A stretch of DNA of 8,525 nucleotides from Chloroflexota bacterium (GTDB lineage: Bacteria > Chloroflexota > Dehalococcoidia > Lucifugimonadales > Australimonadaceae). Location: assembly GCA_028875085.1 (NCBI GenBank), contig JAPPFU010000187.1, forward strand, positions 248-8,772, read 5' to 3'. Numbering within the stretch: position 1 is the stretch's first letter; the number at the start of each line of letters is the position of its first letter. Made by a program: the position numbers and the translations under genes. Below the pieces are notes generated by a model. The model was given only the letters and a program-made list of their open reading frames with translations, was not told where the DNA came from and searched no databases. This document shows, piece after piece, positions 1-6,426 of the stretch.

Positions 1-289
1 GGGCTTGCCCGGCGAGCGCCTCCAGCTGCGCGGGGGGGCGGTCGCCCACGACGGCCTGCTCGACGTAGAAGCGGTAGCCCAGGTCGGCGGGGACGCCGCC
101 CGCGGAGGCGTGGGGGCGGCGGATATAGCCCATCTCCTCCAACTCGGCCATGTCGTTGCGGACGGTGGCGGAGCTGACGCGCAGCGAGTGCCGGCGCACG
201 ACCTGCTGCGAGGGGACGGGCGCCGCCGTCCGGATGTAGTCGTCGACGATGAGTTCGAGGATCGCTTGTCGGCGGTCGTTCAAGACCAT
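1..289 (-). CDS. hrcA: HrcA heat-inducible transcription repressor, N-terminal 96 codons (3' end outside window)
   Basis: HrcA is a cytoplasmic winged-helix repressor of class I heat-shock genes (dnaK and groE operons), which it controls by binding CIRCE operators. The gene reads leftward from ATG at 289-287 and leaves the window at position 1 with no stop. Residues 6-60 form the DNA-binding domain: RQAILELIVDDYI, then PVPSQQVV, then the family hallmark SSATVRNDMAELEEMGYI (39-56), followed by RRPHASAGGVPADLGYRFYV (57-76). The usual signature is PHTSAGRxPTDxGYRxYV, so this copy has Ala for Thr at 61 and Gly for Arg at 65. An SD-like GAGG (plus-strand 297-300) lies 7 bases before the ATG. It is divergent from ychF. 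grpE, dnaK or dnaJ would be expected beyond the left edge, which is inference. The identification is secure; only the start choice and the missing C-terminus are uncertain. Confidence 0.93.
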   Translation of the reverse strand, partial: MVLNDRRQAILELIVDDYIRTAAPVPSQQVVRRHSLRVSSATVRNDMAELEEMGYIRRPHASAGGVPADLGYRFYVEQAVVGDRPPAQLEALAGQA

Positions 290-313
290 AGGGCAGCCTC
301 GCGCCGCAAGCGC

Positions 314-336
314 GGCGTGATTCGCAAATCTACGCC
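314..336. repeat. Imperfect inverted repeat overlapping the hrcA promoter
   Basis: The left arm GGCGTGATT (314-322) pairs with AATC plus ACGCC (327-330 and 332-336), with one unpaired T at 331 and a 4-base loop. That gives nine pairs across the putative hrcA -10. It does not resemble CIRCE (TTAGCACTC-N9-GAGTGCTAA). It could be an operator for HrcA itself or for another regulator, or it could be chance in GC-rich DNA, although the GATT/AATC part is not GC-only. Confidence 0.4.
327..332 (-). promoter_or_regulatory. Putative -10 element of hrcA
   Basis: Read on the minus strand, TAGATT lies 37 bases upstream of the hrcA ATG, leaving a leader of about 30 nt that contains the GAGG SD. No -35 consensus is obvious. 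A GC-rich 6-bp hairpin (arms 302-307 and 312-317, loop 308-311) falls inside the predicted leader. The call rests on the TAnnnT pattern alone. Confidence 0.35.
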
Positions 337-378
337 GCCACGCCCCGCCGGTCAACGGCGCAACCCCACGCGCGACGG

Positions 379-384
379 TATGCT
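379..384 (+). promoter_or_regulatory. Putative -10 element of ychF, with SD at 412-418
   Basis: TATGCT lies 44 bases upstream of the TTG start, with no recognisable -35. Transcription would begin near 391 and give a leader of about 38 nt. The SD AGAGGAG (412-418) is 10 bases before the TTG at 429 and decides this unusual start codon. Confidence 0.4.
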
Positions 385-428
385 CTCCGTGAGCGGCGCG
401 GGACGCCGCGCAGAGGAGCCGGCGCACA

Positions 429-1511
429 TTGGCCATCGGCATCATCGGCCCGCCGCAGAGCGGCAAGACAACCGTTTTCAATGCCGTTACGCGCGGACGG
501 GCAGAGGTCGCCTCGTTCCGCGCGCCCGGCCAACAACCCAACGTGGGTGTGGTGAAGGCGCCCGACCCGCGCCTCGACGCGCTGGCGGCGATGTCGCGCT
601 CCAAGCGTGTCGTGCCAGCCGAGGTGTCCTACTTGGACGCGCCAGGCGCGGCGGAGGGCGGCATCGACGGCGTCTATCTCAACACGCTCCAACGCTGCGA
701 AGCGCTGCTGCTGGTGGCGCGCGCGTTCGACCACCCCTCCGCCCCCGCGCCCGGCGGCGTCGTTGACCCCGTCCGCGACGCTCAGACAACCCAGGAGGAA
801 CTGGCGTTCTCCGACCTGCTGCTCCTCGAACGACGGGCGGAGCGCATCGCCAAGCAGCTCCGCGCGGCCAAGGCGGGCGAGCGCGACGCCCTGACGCGGG
901 AGGCGGCGCTCGTGGAGCGGGTGCGAGCCGCGCTCGATGCGGGCGCCGCTGTGCGAGAGCAGGTGCTGGACGCGGGGGAGCGGCGCATCCTCGACAACTT
1001 CCAACTGCTCACGGCCAAGCCGTTGATGGCGGTCTTCAACATCGGCGAGGAGGACTTGGGCAAGGCGGAGGTCGAGGCTACGTTGGCCGAGCGCCTTGCC
1101 GCGCCGGGCATAGCGGCCATCGCGCTGTGCGGCAAGCTAGAGATGGAGTTGGCGCAGATGGCGCCGGAGGAGGAGGCGGAGTTCCGCGCGTCGCTCGGCG
1201 CGGGCGAGCCGAGCCTCGACCGGATGGTGCGCCTCTGCTACCGCCTGCTGGGCCTCGTTTCGTTCCTGACCACGGGGGAGGACGAGACGCGCGCGTGGAC
1301 GATCCCCGACGGCGCTCCGGCGGTGGAGGCGGCGGGCAAGATCCACTCCGACATCCAACGCGGCTTCATCCGCGCCGAGGTGACCGCCTACGACGACCTG
1401 ATGCGCGCGGGCGGGTTCGCGGAGGCGCGCCGAGCCGGGCTGCTGCGCCAGGAGGGCAAGCAGTATCCGATGCGCGACGGCGACGTGGTCAACTTCCTGT
1501 TCAACGTGTGA
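429..1511 (+). CDS. ychF: YchF/OLA1-family P-loop NTPase (divergent)
   Basis: YchF/OLA1 proteins are cytoplasmic, ribosome-associated TRAFAC-class NTPases that often prefer ATP to GTP. The 360 residues match the usual length of about 363. Walker A is GPPQSGKTT (7-15), where typical YchF has GLPNVGKST. The G3 position reads DAPG (70-73) and is followed by a shortened loop in place of the usual DIAGLVxGA segment. A central charged helical region (about 123-190, containing EELAFSDLLLLERR) matches the family's coiled-coil insert. NIGE (204-207) occupies the G4 position, as in the family's NVxE, which replaces NKxD. The C-terminal TGS domain runs about 276-358, with RAWTIPDG, IHSDIQRGFIRAEV and the terminal GDVVNFLFNV. 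The TTG start is supported by an SD and by the Walker A position. hemW follows after 41 bases. Family membership is firm; the altered NTPase motifs suggest a subgroup whose nucleotide preference I cannot assign. Confidence 0.9.
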   Translation: MAIGIIGPPQSGKTTVFNAVTRGRAEVASFRAPGQQPNVGVVKAPDPRLDALAAMSRSKRVVPAEVSYLDAPGAAEGGIDGVYLNTLQRCEALLLVARAFDHPSAPAPGGVVDPVRDAQTTQEELAFSDLLLLERRAERIAKQLRAAKAGERDALTREAALVERVRAALDAGAAVREQVLDAGERRILDNFQLLTAKPLMAVFNIGEEDLGKAEVEATLAERLAAPGIAAIALCGKLEMELAQMAPEEEAEFRASLGAGEPSLDRMVRLCYRLLGLVSFLTTGEDETRAWTIPDGAPAVEAAGKIHSDIQRGFIRAEVTAYDDLMRAGGFAEARRAGLLRQEGKQYPMRDGDVVNFLFNV

Positions 1512-1538
1512 GGCGGGTGCGCGGAAAGGGGACGCGCC

Positions 1539-1544
1539 TATAAT
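1539..1544 (+). promoter_or_regulatory. -10 element of hemW, predicting a leaderless transcript
   Basis: A perfect TATAAT hexamer ends 8 bases before the hemW ATG (1553). With usual spacing, transcription would start at about 1552-1553, on or beside the start codon. No SD is present in the bases before the ATG. No -35 consensus is evident at the expected place near 1516-1521. Confidence 0.6.
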
Positions 1545-1552
1545 CCGCGCCT

Positions 1553-2824
1553 ATGGCCGACGCCGCCCGCAAGACCGCCATCCGCGCCCCGTCGCGCTCC
1601 GGATTGGCGCTCTACGTCCACATCCCCTTCTGCGAGTCCAAGTGCCCCTACTGCGACTTCAACACCTACGCAGGCATCGAGGCGTTGATGCCCTCCTACG
1701 TCGGCGCTCTCGCCAACGAGATCGCCGGATGGGGCAAGGCGCTGGAGCGTCCGCCGCTGCGCTCCGTCTTCTTCGGCGGTGGCACGCCCTCCTACTTGCC
1801 GACGCGCGACCTCACGCGCCTGATGCGCGCCGTGCGCGCCGCCTTCGACCTGCCGCGCAGCGCGGAGGTAACGCTCGAGGCGAACCCCGGCGACACGGTG
1901 CGCGAGCGCCTCGCCTCCATCCGACGCGCCGGATTCAACCGCGTCAGCATCGGCGTGCAATCGCTCGACGACGAGGAGCTTCGCCTGCTGGGGCGCCGCC
2001 ACAGCGCCGAGCAGGCGAAGGCGGGCGTCATGGCGGCGCGCGAGGCGGGGTTCGACAATCTCAATATCGACCTCATCTTCGGCCTGCCTGGCCAACTGGT
2101 GGCGTCGTGGGAGCACACGCTGGAGGAGGCGCTCGCGCTCGCGCCCGACCACGTGTCGGCCTACGCGCTGACGCTGGAAGAGGGCACGCCTATGGCCGCC
2201 GACGTCGCCGCGGGCCGCCTCCGCGAACCCGACCCCGACGTCGGCGCGGAGATGTACCGCCTCGCGCAGGAGGTGCTCGCCGACGCCGGGTACGTGCAGT
2301 ACGAGGTGTCGAACTGGGCGAAGCCGGGGCGCGCCAGCGTCCACAACCTCGCCTACTGGCAAGGCAAGCCGTACCTTGGCGTCGGCCCCGGCGCTCACTC
2401 CTATCTGTGGGCGAACGGCCTCCCCCCGTTGCAGGAGATGGGCGACGCGGGCGCGCGTTTCGCCACGCTCCGCTCGCCGCGCGCCTACGTCGAGGCGGCG
2501 GCGGGCTGGTCGCCGGACGGCGGGGGCGCAGCAGGCGCCGTCGCCGCGTCGCCGCTGGTGAGCGAGCGGGAGGCGCTGAACTGCGCGGCAGCGATGGGCG
2601 ACTACCTGATGATGGCGCTGCGCCTGAACGAGGGCGTCGCCGACGCCGACTTCGCCGCCCGTTTCGGTGAGCCGATCGAGACCCGCTTCGGCGGCGCGCT
2701 CGCCGAGTGCGCCGCCCTGGGCCTGCTCGCCCGCGAGGATGGCCGCACGCTCCTCACGGAGCGAGGCCGCCTGCTCGGCAACGAGGTGTTCGAGCGAGTG
2801 GTGGCCGTGGCGAAGGAGAGGTGA
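1553..2824 (+). CDS. hemW: HemW radical-SAM heme chaperone (HemN-like)
   Basis: HemW binds heme and delivers it to heme proteins. It belongs to the radical SAM family and is widely mis-annotated as oxygen-independent coproporphyrinogen III oxidase. The [4Fe-4S]/SAM motif is C27-x3-C31-x2-C34 in HIPFCESKCPYCDF. It lacks the fourth cysteine pattern (CxxxCxxCxC) of true HemN, so HemW is preferred. Further hallmarks are FFGGGTPSYL (73-82), EANPGD (109-114), RVSIGVQSLDDEELRLLGR (130-148), NIDLIFGLPGQ (171-181), and the HNxxYW heme-binding motif at 264-269. The C-terminal HemN_C domain holds MMALRLNEGV (353-362) and GRLLGNEVF (405-413). At 423 aa it is somewhat longer than typical (380-400), partly owing to a Gly/Ala-rich stretch at about 318-335. 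The ATG at 1553 is chosen because it directly follows a TATAAT box. It is probably transcribed from its own promoter, though read-through from ychF is possible. Confidence 0.94.
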   Translation: MADAARKTAIRAPSRSGLALYVHIPFCESKCPYCDFNTYAGIEALMPSYVGALANEIAGWGKALERPPLRSVFFGGGTPSYLPTRDLTRLMRAVRAAFDLPRSAEVTLEANPGDTVRERLASIRRAGFNRVSIGVQSLDDEELRLLGRRHSAEQAKAGVMAAREAGFDNLNIDLIFGLPGQLVASWEHTLEEALALAPDHVSAYALTLEEGTPMAADVAAGRLREPDPDVGAEMYRLAQEVLADAGYVQYEVSNWAKPGRASVHNLAYWQGKPYLGVGPGAHSYLWANGLPPLQEMGDAGARFATLRSPRAYVEAAAGWSPDGGGAAGAVAASPLVSEREALNCAAAMGDYLMMALRLNEGVADADFAARFGEPIETRFGGALAECAALGLLAREDGRTLLTERGRLLGNEVFERVVAVAKER

Positions 2825-2829
2825 GGGGA

Positions 2830-2857
2830 TTGACACACTCGCCCATATATATATGCT
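2830..2857 (+). promoter_or_regulatory. Canonical sigma-70-type promoter of the orphan gene
   Basis: TTGACA (2830-2835), a 16-base spacer containing an (AT)5 tract (2845-2854), and TATGCT (2852-2857) make a textbook promoter. Transcription would start near 2864-2865, giving a leader of about 41 nt. It begins six bases after the hemW stop codon. It is the only site in the window with both hexamers close to consensus. Confidence 0.65.
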
Positions 2858-2905
2858 TTTAATGTAGCCACATCAGAGGCGAGGCAAGTCTATCTGGGTC
2901 CTGAC

Positions 2906-3907
2906 ATGAACGAAGCTACGAAAGAGCTATTGGAGACAATCTTTGAGGTTTGTCTCACAGGGGAAGCGGAAGAGGTTTTCCCTTTATTTGAATTTCCCGT
3001 GAGCAACGATGGCGACTACGACCTAAATTCGACCGGAACGGAGAATTTGATTTCGTCTCTTATCGTGACTGCGCGTATGGCGAGTGAGAGCGAAGGAGAA
3101 TCTGAGGACTTCCAATGGCTTATTGAAGTGGGGAGCGCTATACGCTCGCACTATGCTGGCACGACTGCTCTCGAAGTTGCAGTGGTTGCTTCCGCGTACA
3201 TGTTTTCTTGGGCATTGCAGATTATTACGATGCCAGATGAGGCAACAGCGGAAGACTCTCCACCAAAAGTTTCGGATATGCTTGCTGCAATTGGAGAGGC
3301 GAATATCTCGCCTGGCTTCGGAGACGCACTCGCCATAGTTGCATCTGGGCGAACCTCATGTTGGCCTCTTGAAACCGGTTATAGAGATTGGGGGCGTTCG
3401 CTGGACGATGACATAGGCCGCATGCTGAATCACCTGATTGAACATAGCCCAACAGGAAACGTCACTGAAATGGAGGCTGTGATTAACTGCCGGTGCCCTG
3501 GCACAGGTGTAAACACATTGACAAGTCTTTCTGTGTTAGCAGCTCATGCTGGGATGGTAGACACCATTGCTGACTCTATATCTAAAACGTATGGTGATGC
3601 TAACAGTGCACTTGAAATCACGTTCAAAGAGACGGCACAAATTGCAACTCAAGTAGAGCGTGTTCTTGAGTTGACCAATAAAGATGAGAAGCGGCAAAAG
3701 CAAAGAGTTCAAGATAAAGGTAAAGCGGTAGTTCATCTCAACAACGGAAGCTGGGATTATCCTGGCCCTTTGTGTAATACTCACAAAGGACGAACTGTCG
3801 TAACATTAGATAGTGATAAAGAACGGTGGTGTCAGAAATGCCGGGAAATGCACGATATGCATCATCGTGCGATGTTCGGCCAGGACGCAATCGAGGTAAA
3901 TACCTAA
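2906..3907 (+). CDS. Orphan protein of unknown function with C-terminal CxxH/CxxC motif
   Basis: I do not recognise this 333-residue protein. The N-terminal part (1-75) is acidic and apparently helical. A hydrophobic stretch at about 87-109 (ALEVAVVASAYMFSWALQII) could be a buried helix or a single membrane segment, but it contains Glu90, so a membrane call is weak. Residues 192-203 carry a CRCPGTG motif (C195, C197). Residues 205-268 look helical, with a charged, possibly coiled-coil segment at 236-270 ending in KDEKRQKQR. The C-terminus has C290-x2-H293, then C309-x2-C312, followed by H316, H319 and H320, resembling a treble-clef or ribbon-type zinc site. There is no signal peptide. The ATG at 2906 lacks a good SD; purine-rich GAGGCGAGG (2876-2884) is too far upstream. 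Codon use (AAA, TTA, ATA, AGA present) is unlike that of its neighbours. A long open frame in non-GC-rich DNA with its own promoter supports a real gene, probably acquired laterally. Its neighbours say nothing about its role. Confidence 0.82.
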   Translation: MNEATKELLETIFEVCLTGEAEEVFPLFEFPVSNDGDYDLNSTGTENLISSLIVTARMASESEGESEDFQWLIEVGSAIRSHYAGTTALEVAVVASAYMFSWALQIITMPDEATAEDSPPKVSDMLAAIGEANISPGFGDALAIVASGRTSCWPLETGYRDWGRSLDDDIGRMLNHLIEHSPTGNVTEMEAVINCRCPGTGVNTLTSLSVLAAHAGMVDTIADSISKTYGDANSALEITFKETAQIATQVERVLELTNKDEKRQKQRVQDKGKAVVHLNNGSWDYPGPLCNTHKGRTVVTLDSDKERWCQKCREMHDMHHRAMFGQDAIEVNT

Positions 3908-3931
3908 CCAGCAACTTCATATCTTGCTGGT
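3907..3931 (+). terminator. Hairpin at the end of the orphan gene
   Basis: ACCAGCAA (3907-3914) and TTGCTGGT (3924-3931) are perfect 8-bp inverted arms with a 9-base loop, starting on the last base of the TAA stop codon. No T tract follows, so it may be a weak or factor-assisted terminator, or an mRNA 3'-end stabiliser. Its reverse complement lies downstream of acn, so it could serve both convergent genes. Confidence 0.5.
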
Positions 3932-3984
3932 ATCGACTCCCGCCTCTGCCGACGTAAAGTCGTACAGCCTGGCTATGTCATGCT

Positions 3985-4010
3985 GACGCTCGGTGTTTCA
4001 TTGCGTCTTT
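3985..4010 (+). terminator. Weak hairpin followed by TTT between convergent genes
   Basis: GACGC (3985-3989) pairs with GCGTC (4003-4007) across a 13-base loop, and TTT follows. The stem is short and the loop long, so this is only a possible backup terminator for the plus-strand orphan gene. The rest of the 3932-4025 gap shows nothing I can interpret. Confidence 0.2.
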
Positions 4011-4025
4011 GGGTTGTGCGGCTCC

Positions 4026-6305
4026 TTACCCCGCGCCCTGTCCCAGGATGTTCAGCGCGGCGCCGGCGCGGAACCAGGCGATGTGCTCGGCGCTCATGGT
4101 GTGGCGGAGGGTGACGGCGTCGGCGGAGCCGTCGTCGTGGTGGAGGGTGGCGCGCACAGGAGCGCCGGGGGCGAGGTCGGCGAGGCGGTGGACGCTGACG
4201 CGGTCGGTCTCGCGCACCTTGTCGTAGTCGGCGGGGTCGTCGAAGGTGAAGGGCAGGATGCCCTGCTTCTTGAGGTTGGATTCGTGGATGCGGGCGAAAG
4301 AGCGGACGATGACCGCCTTCGCGCCGAGGAGGCGCGGGCTCATGGCGGCGTGCTCACGGCTGGAGCCTTCGCCGTAGTTCTCGTCGCCGACGACCACCCA
4401 CGACAGGCCGCGCGCCTTGTAGTCGCGGGCGATGGCAGGGAAGGCGGCGCCGCGCTCGCCCGTCTCGACGTTCAGGCCCTGGCCCGCCTCGCCCGTGTAG
4501 GCGTTGACGGCGCCGATGAAGGCGTTGTCGCTGATGTTGTCGAGGTGGCCGCGGAAGCGCAGCCACGGCCCGGCGGGGGAGATGTGGTCGGTGGTGCACT
4601 TGCCTTGCGCTTTGACCAGCACGGGCAGGCGCTCGAAGTCTTGGCCGTCCCACGGCGCGAAGGGTTCGAGCAGTTGGAGGCGATTGGAGGCGGGGTCAAC
4701 CTCCACCGCAATGTCGCTGCCGTCCTCGGCGGGCGCTTGGTAGCCGTAGCCGCGCCCCGCGTAGCCGTCCGGGGGCACGTCGGGCGCCTCGCCGGGCGGG
4801 TCCAGTTTCCACGCACCGCCGTTCTCGCCCAAGGCGTCGATGAGGGGATTGAAGGAGAGGCGTCCGGCGAGGGCGTAGACGAGGACTATCTCGGGGCTGG
4901 CGATGAAGTTCATCGTGGCGGCGTTGCCGTCGTTGCGGGCGGGGAAGTTGCGGTTGAAGGAGGTTACGATGGCGTTGGCCTCGCCCTTGGCGACCGATGG
5001 CCTGCGCCACTGGCCGATGCACGGCCCGCAGGCGTTGGCGAGCACCGTGGCGCCCGCCTGCTCAAGGTCGCGCATCTGGCCGTCGCGCCGGATGGTGGCG
5101 TGGACGGCCTCGGAGCCGGGCGTAACCAGCAGAGGCGTGGCCACCTTCACGCCGTGCGCCTCCGCCTGCCTCGCCACAGCTGCGACGCGCGAGATGTCCT
5201 CGTAGGAGGAGTTGGTGCAGGAGCCGATGAGGGCGGCGGAGACGCGGTCGGGATAGCCCTCGGCGGCGACGGCGGCGGCCATCTCGGAGATGGGGCGCGC
5301 GAGGTCGGGCGTGTGCGGGCCGACGACGTGGGGTTCGAGCGCGGATAGGTCGATCTCGATCACGCGGTCGAAGAAGCGCTCCGGCGCGTCCTCCACCTCA
5401 GGGTCGCAGGCAAGCAGATGGGCGTAGCGCTGCGCCAGGTCGGCGAGGTCGGCGCGCTCGGTGGCGCGCAGATAGGTCGCGGCGCGCTCGTCGAAGGGAA
5501 AGATGGAGGTGGTCGCGCCGATCTCGGCGCCCATATTCGTGATGGTGGCCCTGCCGGTGGCGCTGATGGAGGCGAGGCCCGGGCCGAAGTACTCGACGAC
5601 GGCGTTGGTGCCGCCTTTGACGGTCAGGATGCCCGCCAGCTTCAGAATCACGTCCTTGGGCGCCGTCCAGCCGGACAGCGCGCCGGTGAGCTTGACCCCG
5701 ATGAGGCGCGGGTAGAGCACCTCCCACGGGAACCCGGCCATCACGTCCACTGCGTCGGCGCCGCCCACGCCGGATGCGAAGGTTCCGAGGCCGCCCGCGT
5801 TAGGCGTGTGGGAGTCGGTGCCGATGATGAGCGCGCCGGGGAAGGCGTAGTTCTCCAGCACCACCTGGTGGATGATGCCGGAGCCGGGGCCCCAGAAGCC
5901 CAGGCCGAACTTGTTGGAAGCGCTGCGCAGAAAGTCGTAGACCTCCTTGTTCTCGACGACCGCCTCGCTGGTGTCGGACGCGGCGCCGACGCGCGCCTGG
6001 ATGAGGTGGTCGCAGTGGACGGTGGTCGGAACGGCGGCGGTCGGACGGCCCGCCTGCATGAACTGGAGGATGGCCATCTGGCCCGTAACGTCCTGAAGGG
6101 CGACGCGGTCGGGGCGCACCTGGACGTAGCTGCGGCCCGGCTCCAACTCGGCTCCGTCGGGGTCGTCCAGGTGGCCGAGGAAGACCTTCTCGGCGTAGGT
6201 GAGCGGCCTGCCGAGCCGCTGCCTGACAGCGCGCAGATGTTGGTCTATCTTGCGGTAGGCCTCCTCCACGAAGGCGGGGCTGGATTCGACGAGCGGCGCC
6301 GGCAT
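4026..6305 (-). CDS. acn: Aconitate hydratase, mitochondrial-type aconitase
   Basis: Aconitase interconverts citrate and isocitrate through cis-aconitate in the TCA cycle, in the cytoplasm, using a [4Fe-4S] cluster. The 759-residue length and motif order match the mitochondrial-type clade rather than the AcnA/IRP type of about 890 residues or AcnB. Cluster ligands are C363 (IGSCTNSSYED), C426 and C429 (NACGPCIGQW). The spacing of 63 and 3 residues is the same as in mitochondrial aconitase. Other active-site blocks are VHCDHLIQ (96-103), IGTDSHTPNAGGLG (161-174), SFNRNFPARNDGN (449-461), and, in the C-terminal swivel domain, GDENYGEGSSREHAA and FARIHESNLKKQG. The ATG at 6305 has a strong SD, GAGGAGGAGA (plus-strand 6310-6319). 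The gene is complete, convergent with the orphan gene and divergent from selB. Confidence 0.96.
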   Translation of the reverse strand: MPAPLVESSPAFVEEAYRKIDQHLRAVRQRLGRPLTYAEKVFLGHLDDPDGAELEPGRSYVQVRPDRVALQDVTGQMAILQFMQAGRPTAAVPTTVHCDHLIQARVGAASDTSEAVVENKEVYDFLRSASNKFGLGFWGPGSGIIHQVVLENYAFPGALIIGTDSHTPNAGGLGTFASGVGGADAVDVMAGFPWEVLYPRLIGVKLTGALSGWTAPKDVILKLAGILTVKGGTNAVVEYFGPGLASISATGRATITNMGAEIGATTSIFPFDERAATYLRATERADLADLAQRYAHLLACDPEVEDAPERFFDRVIEIDLSALEPHVVGPHTPDLARPISEMAAAVAAEGYPDRVSAALIGSCTNSSYEDISRVAAVARQAEAHGVKVATPLLVTPGSEAVHATIRRDGQMRDLEQAGATVLANACGPCIGQWRRPSVAKGEANAIVTSFNRNFPARNDGNAATMNFIASPEIVLVYALAGRLSFNPLIDALGENGGAWKLDPPGEAPDVPPDGYAGRGYGYQAPAEDGSDIAVEVDPASNRLQLLEPFAPWDGQDFERLPVLVKAQGKCTTDHISPAGPWLRFRGHLDNISDNAFIGAVNAYTGEAGQGLNVETGERGAAFPAIARDYKARGLSWVVVGDENYGEGSSREHAAMSPRLLGAKAVIVRSFARIHESNLKKQGILPFTFDDPADYDKVRETDRVSVHRLADLAPGAPVRATLHHDDGSADAVTLRHTMSAEHIAWFRAGAALNILGQGAG

Positions 6306-6353
6306 GGCGTCTCCTCCTCGCGGGCGCCGGTTCGGGCGGCGCGCAGCGGGCGA

Positions 6354-6359
6354 ATGCTA
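6354..6359 (-). promoter_or_regulatory. Putative -10 element of acn
   Basis: On the minus strand TAGCAT lies 48 bases before the acn ATG. Initiation near 6347 would give a leader of about 42 nt containing the SD. No -35 consensus is visible, so the call is tentative. Confidence 0.35.
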
Positions 6360-6414
6360 CCACTTTGGCGGGGAGCGACGGCGCAAGGCGCGGGGGCGGC
6401 GCCCTGCCCTTTGC

Positions 6415-6420
6415 TATCCT
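6415..6420 (+). promoter_or_regulatory. Extended -10 element of selB, predicting a leaderless transcript
   Basis: TATCCT, preceded by TGC (6412-6414) as an extended -10, ends 6 bases before the GTG at 6427. The expected transcription start therefore coincides with the start codon. No SD lies before the GTG. This supports starting SelB at 6427 rather than at an upstream in-frame ATG at 6304. Confidence 0.6.
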
Positions 6421-6426
6421 GAGCCT

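Larger units (their letters stand above)
2825..4025. other. Low-GC islet between hemW and acn
   Basis: Base composition drops abruptly after the hemW stop and recovers just before the acn stop codon. Counted by hand, the 60-base lines starting at 3361, 3541 and 3661 contain 32, 28 and 22 G+C, against 46 in the line at 2101 and 37 in the line at 4801. The islet holds one gene with its own promoter and a hairpin at its end. I see no transposase, integrase, terminal inverted repeats or flanking direct repeats, so the route of entry is unknown. Confidence 0.75.

Noticed and set aside
290..428. CIRCE operator
   Set aside because: No TTAGCACTC or GAGTGCTAA half-site is present, even allowing a few mismatches by eye.
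5..766. A 253-codon plus-strand open frame covering the hrcA complement and the start of ychF
   Set aside because: It runs antisense to conserved HrcA codons and out of frame with YchF; its composition is low-complexity.
1538..2836. A 432-codon minus-strand open frame opposite hemW
   Set aside because: It is the antisense shadow of hemW, rich in Arg/Ala/Gly/His with no recognisable domain.
2825..4025. Insertion sequence or integron-type element
   Set aside because: No transposase or integrase gene, no matching terminal inverted repeats, and no flanking target-site duplication could be found.
3993..5348. A 451-codon plus-strand open frame opposite acn
   Set aside because: It is antisense to a clearly conserved aconitase. 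Its low-complexity Gly/Ala/Val/Arg composition is typical of GC-rich shadow frames.
6304..6426. N-terminal extension of SelB from an ATG at 6304
   Set aside because: The added 41 residues have no family similarity, overlap the acn start region, and lie upstream of the -10 at 6415-6420. GTG 6427 places the G1 motif where SelB proteins have it.
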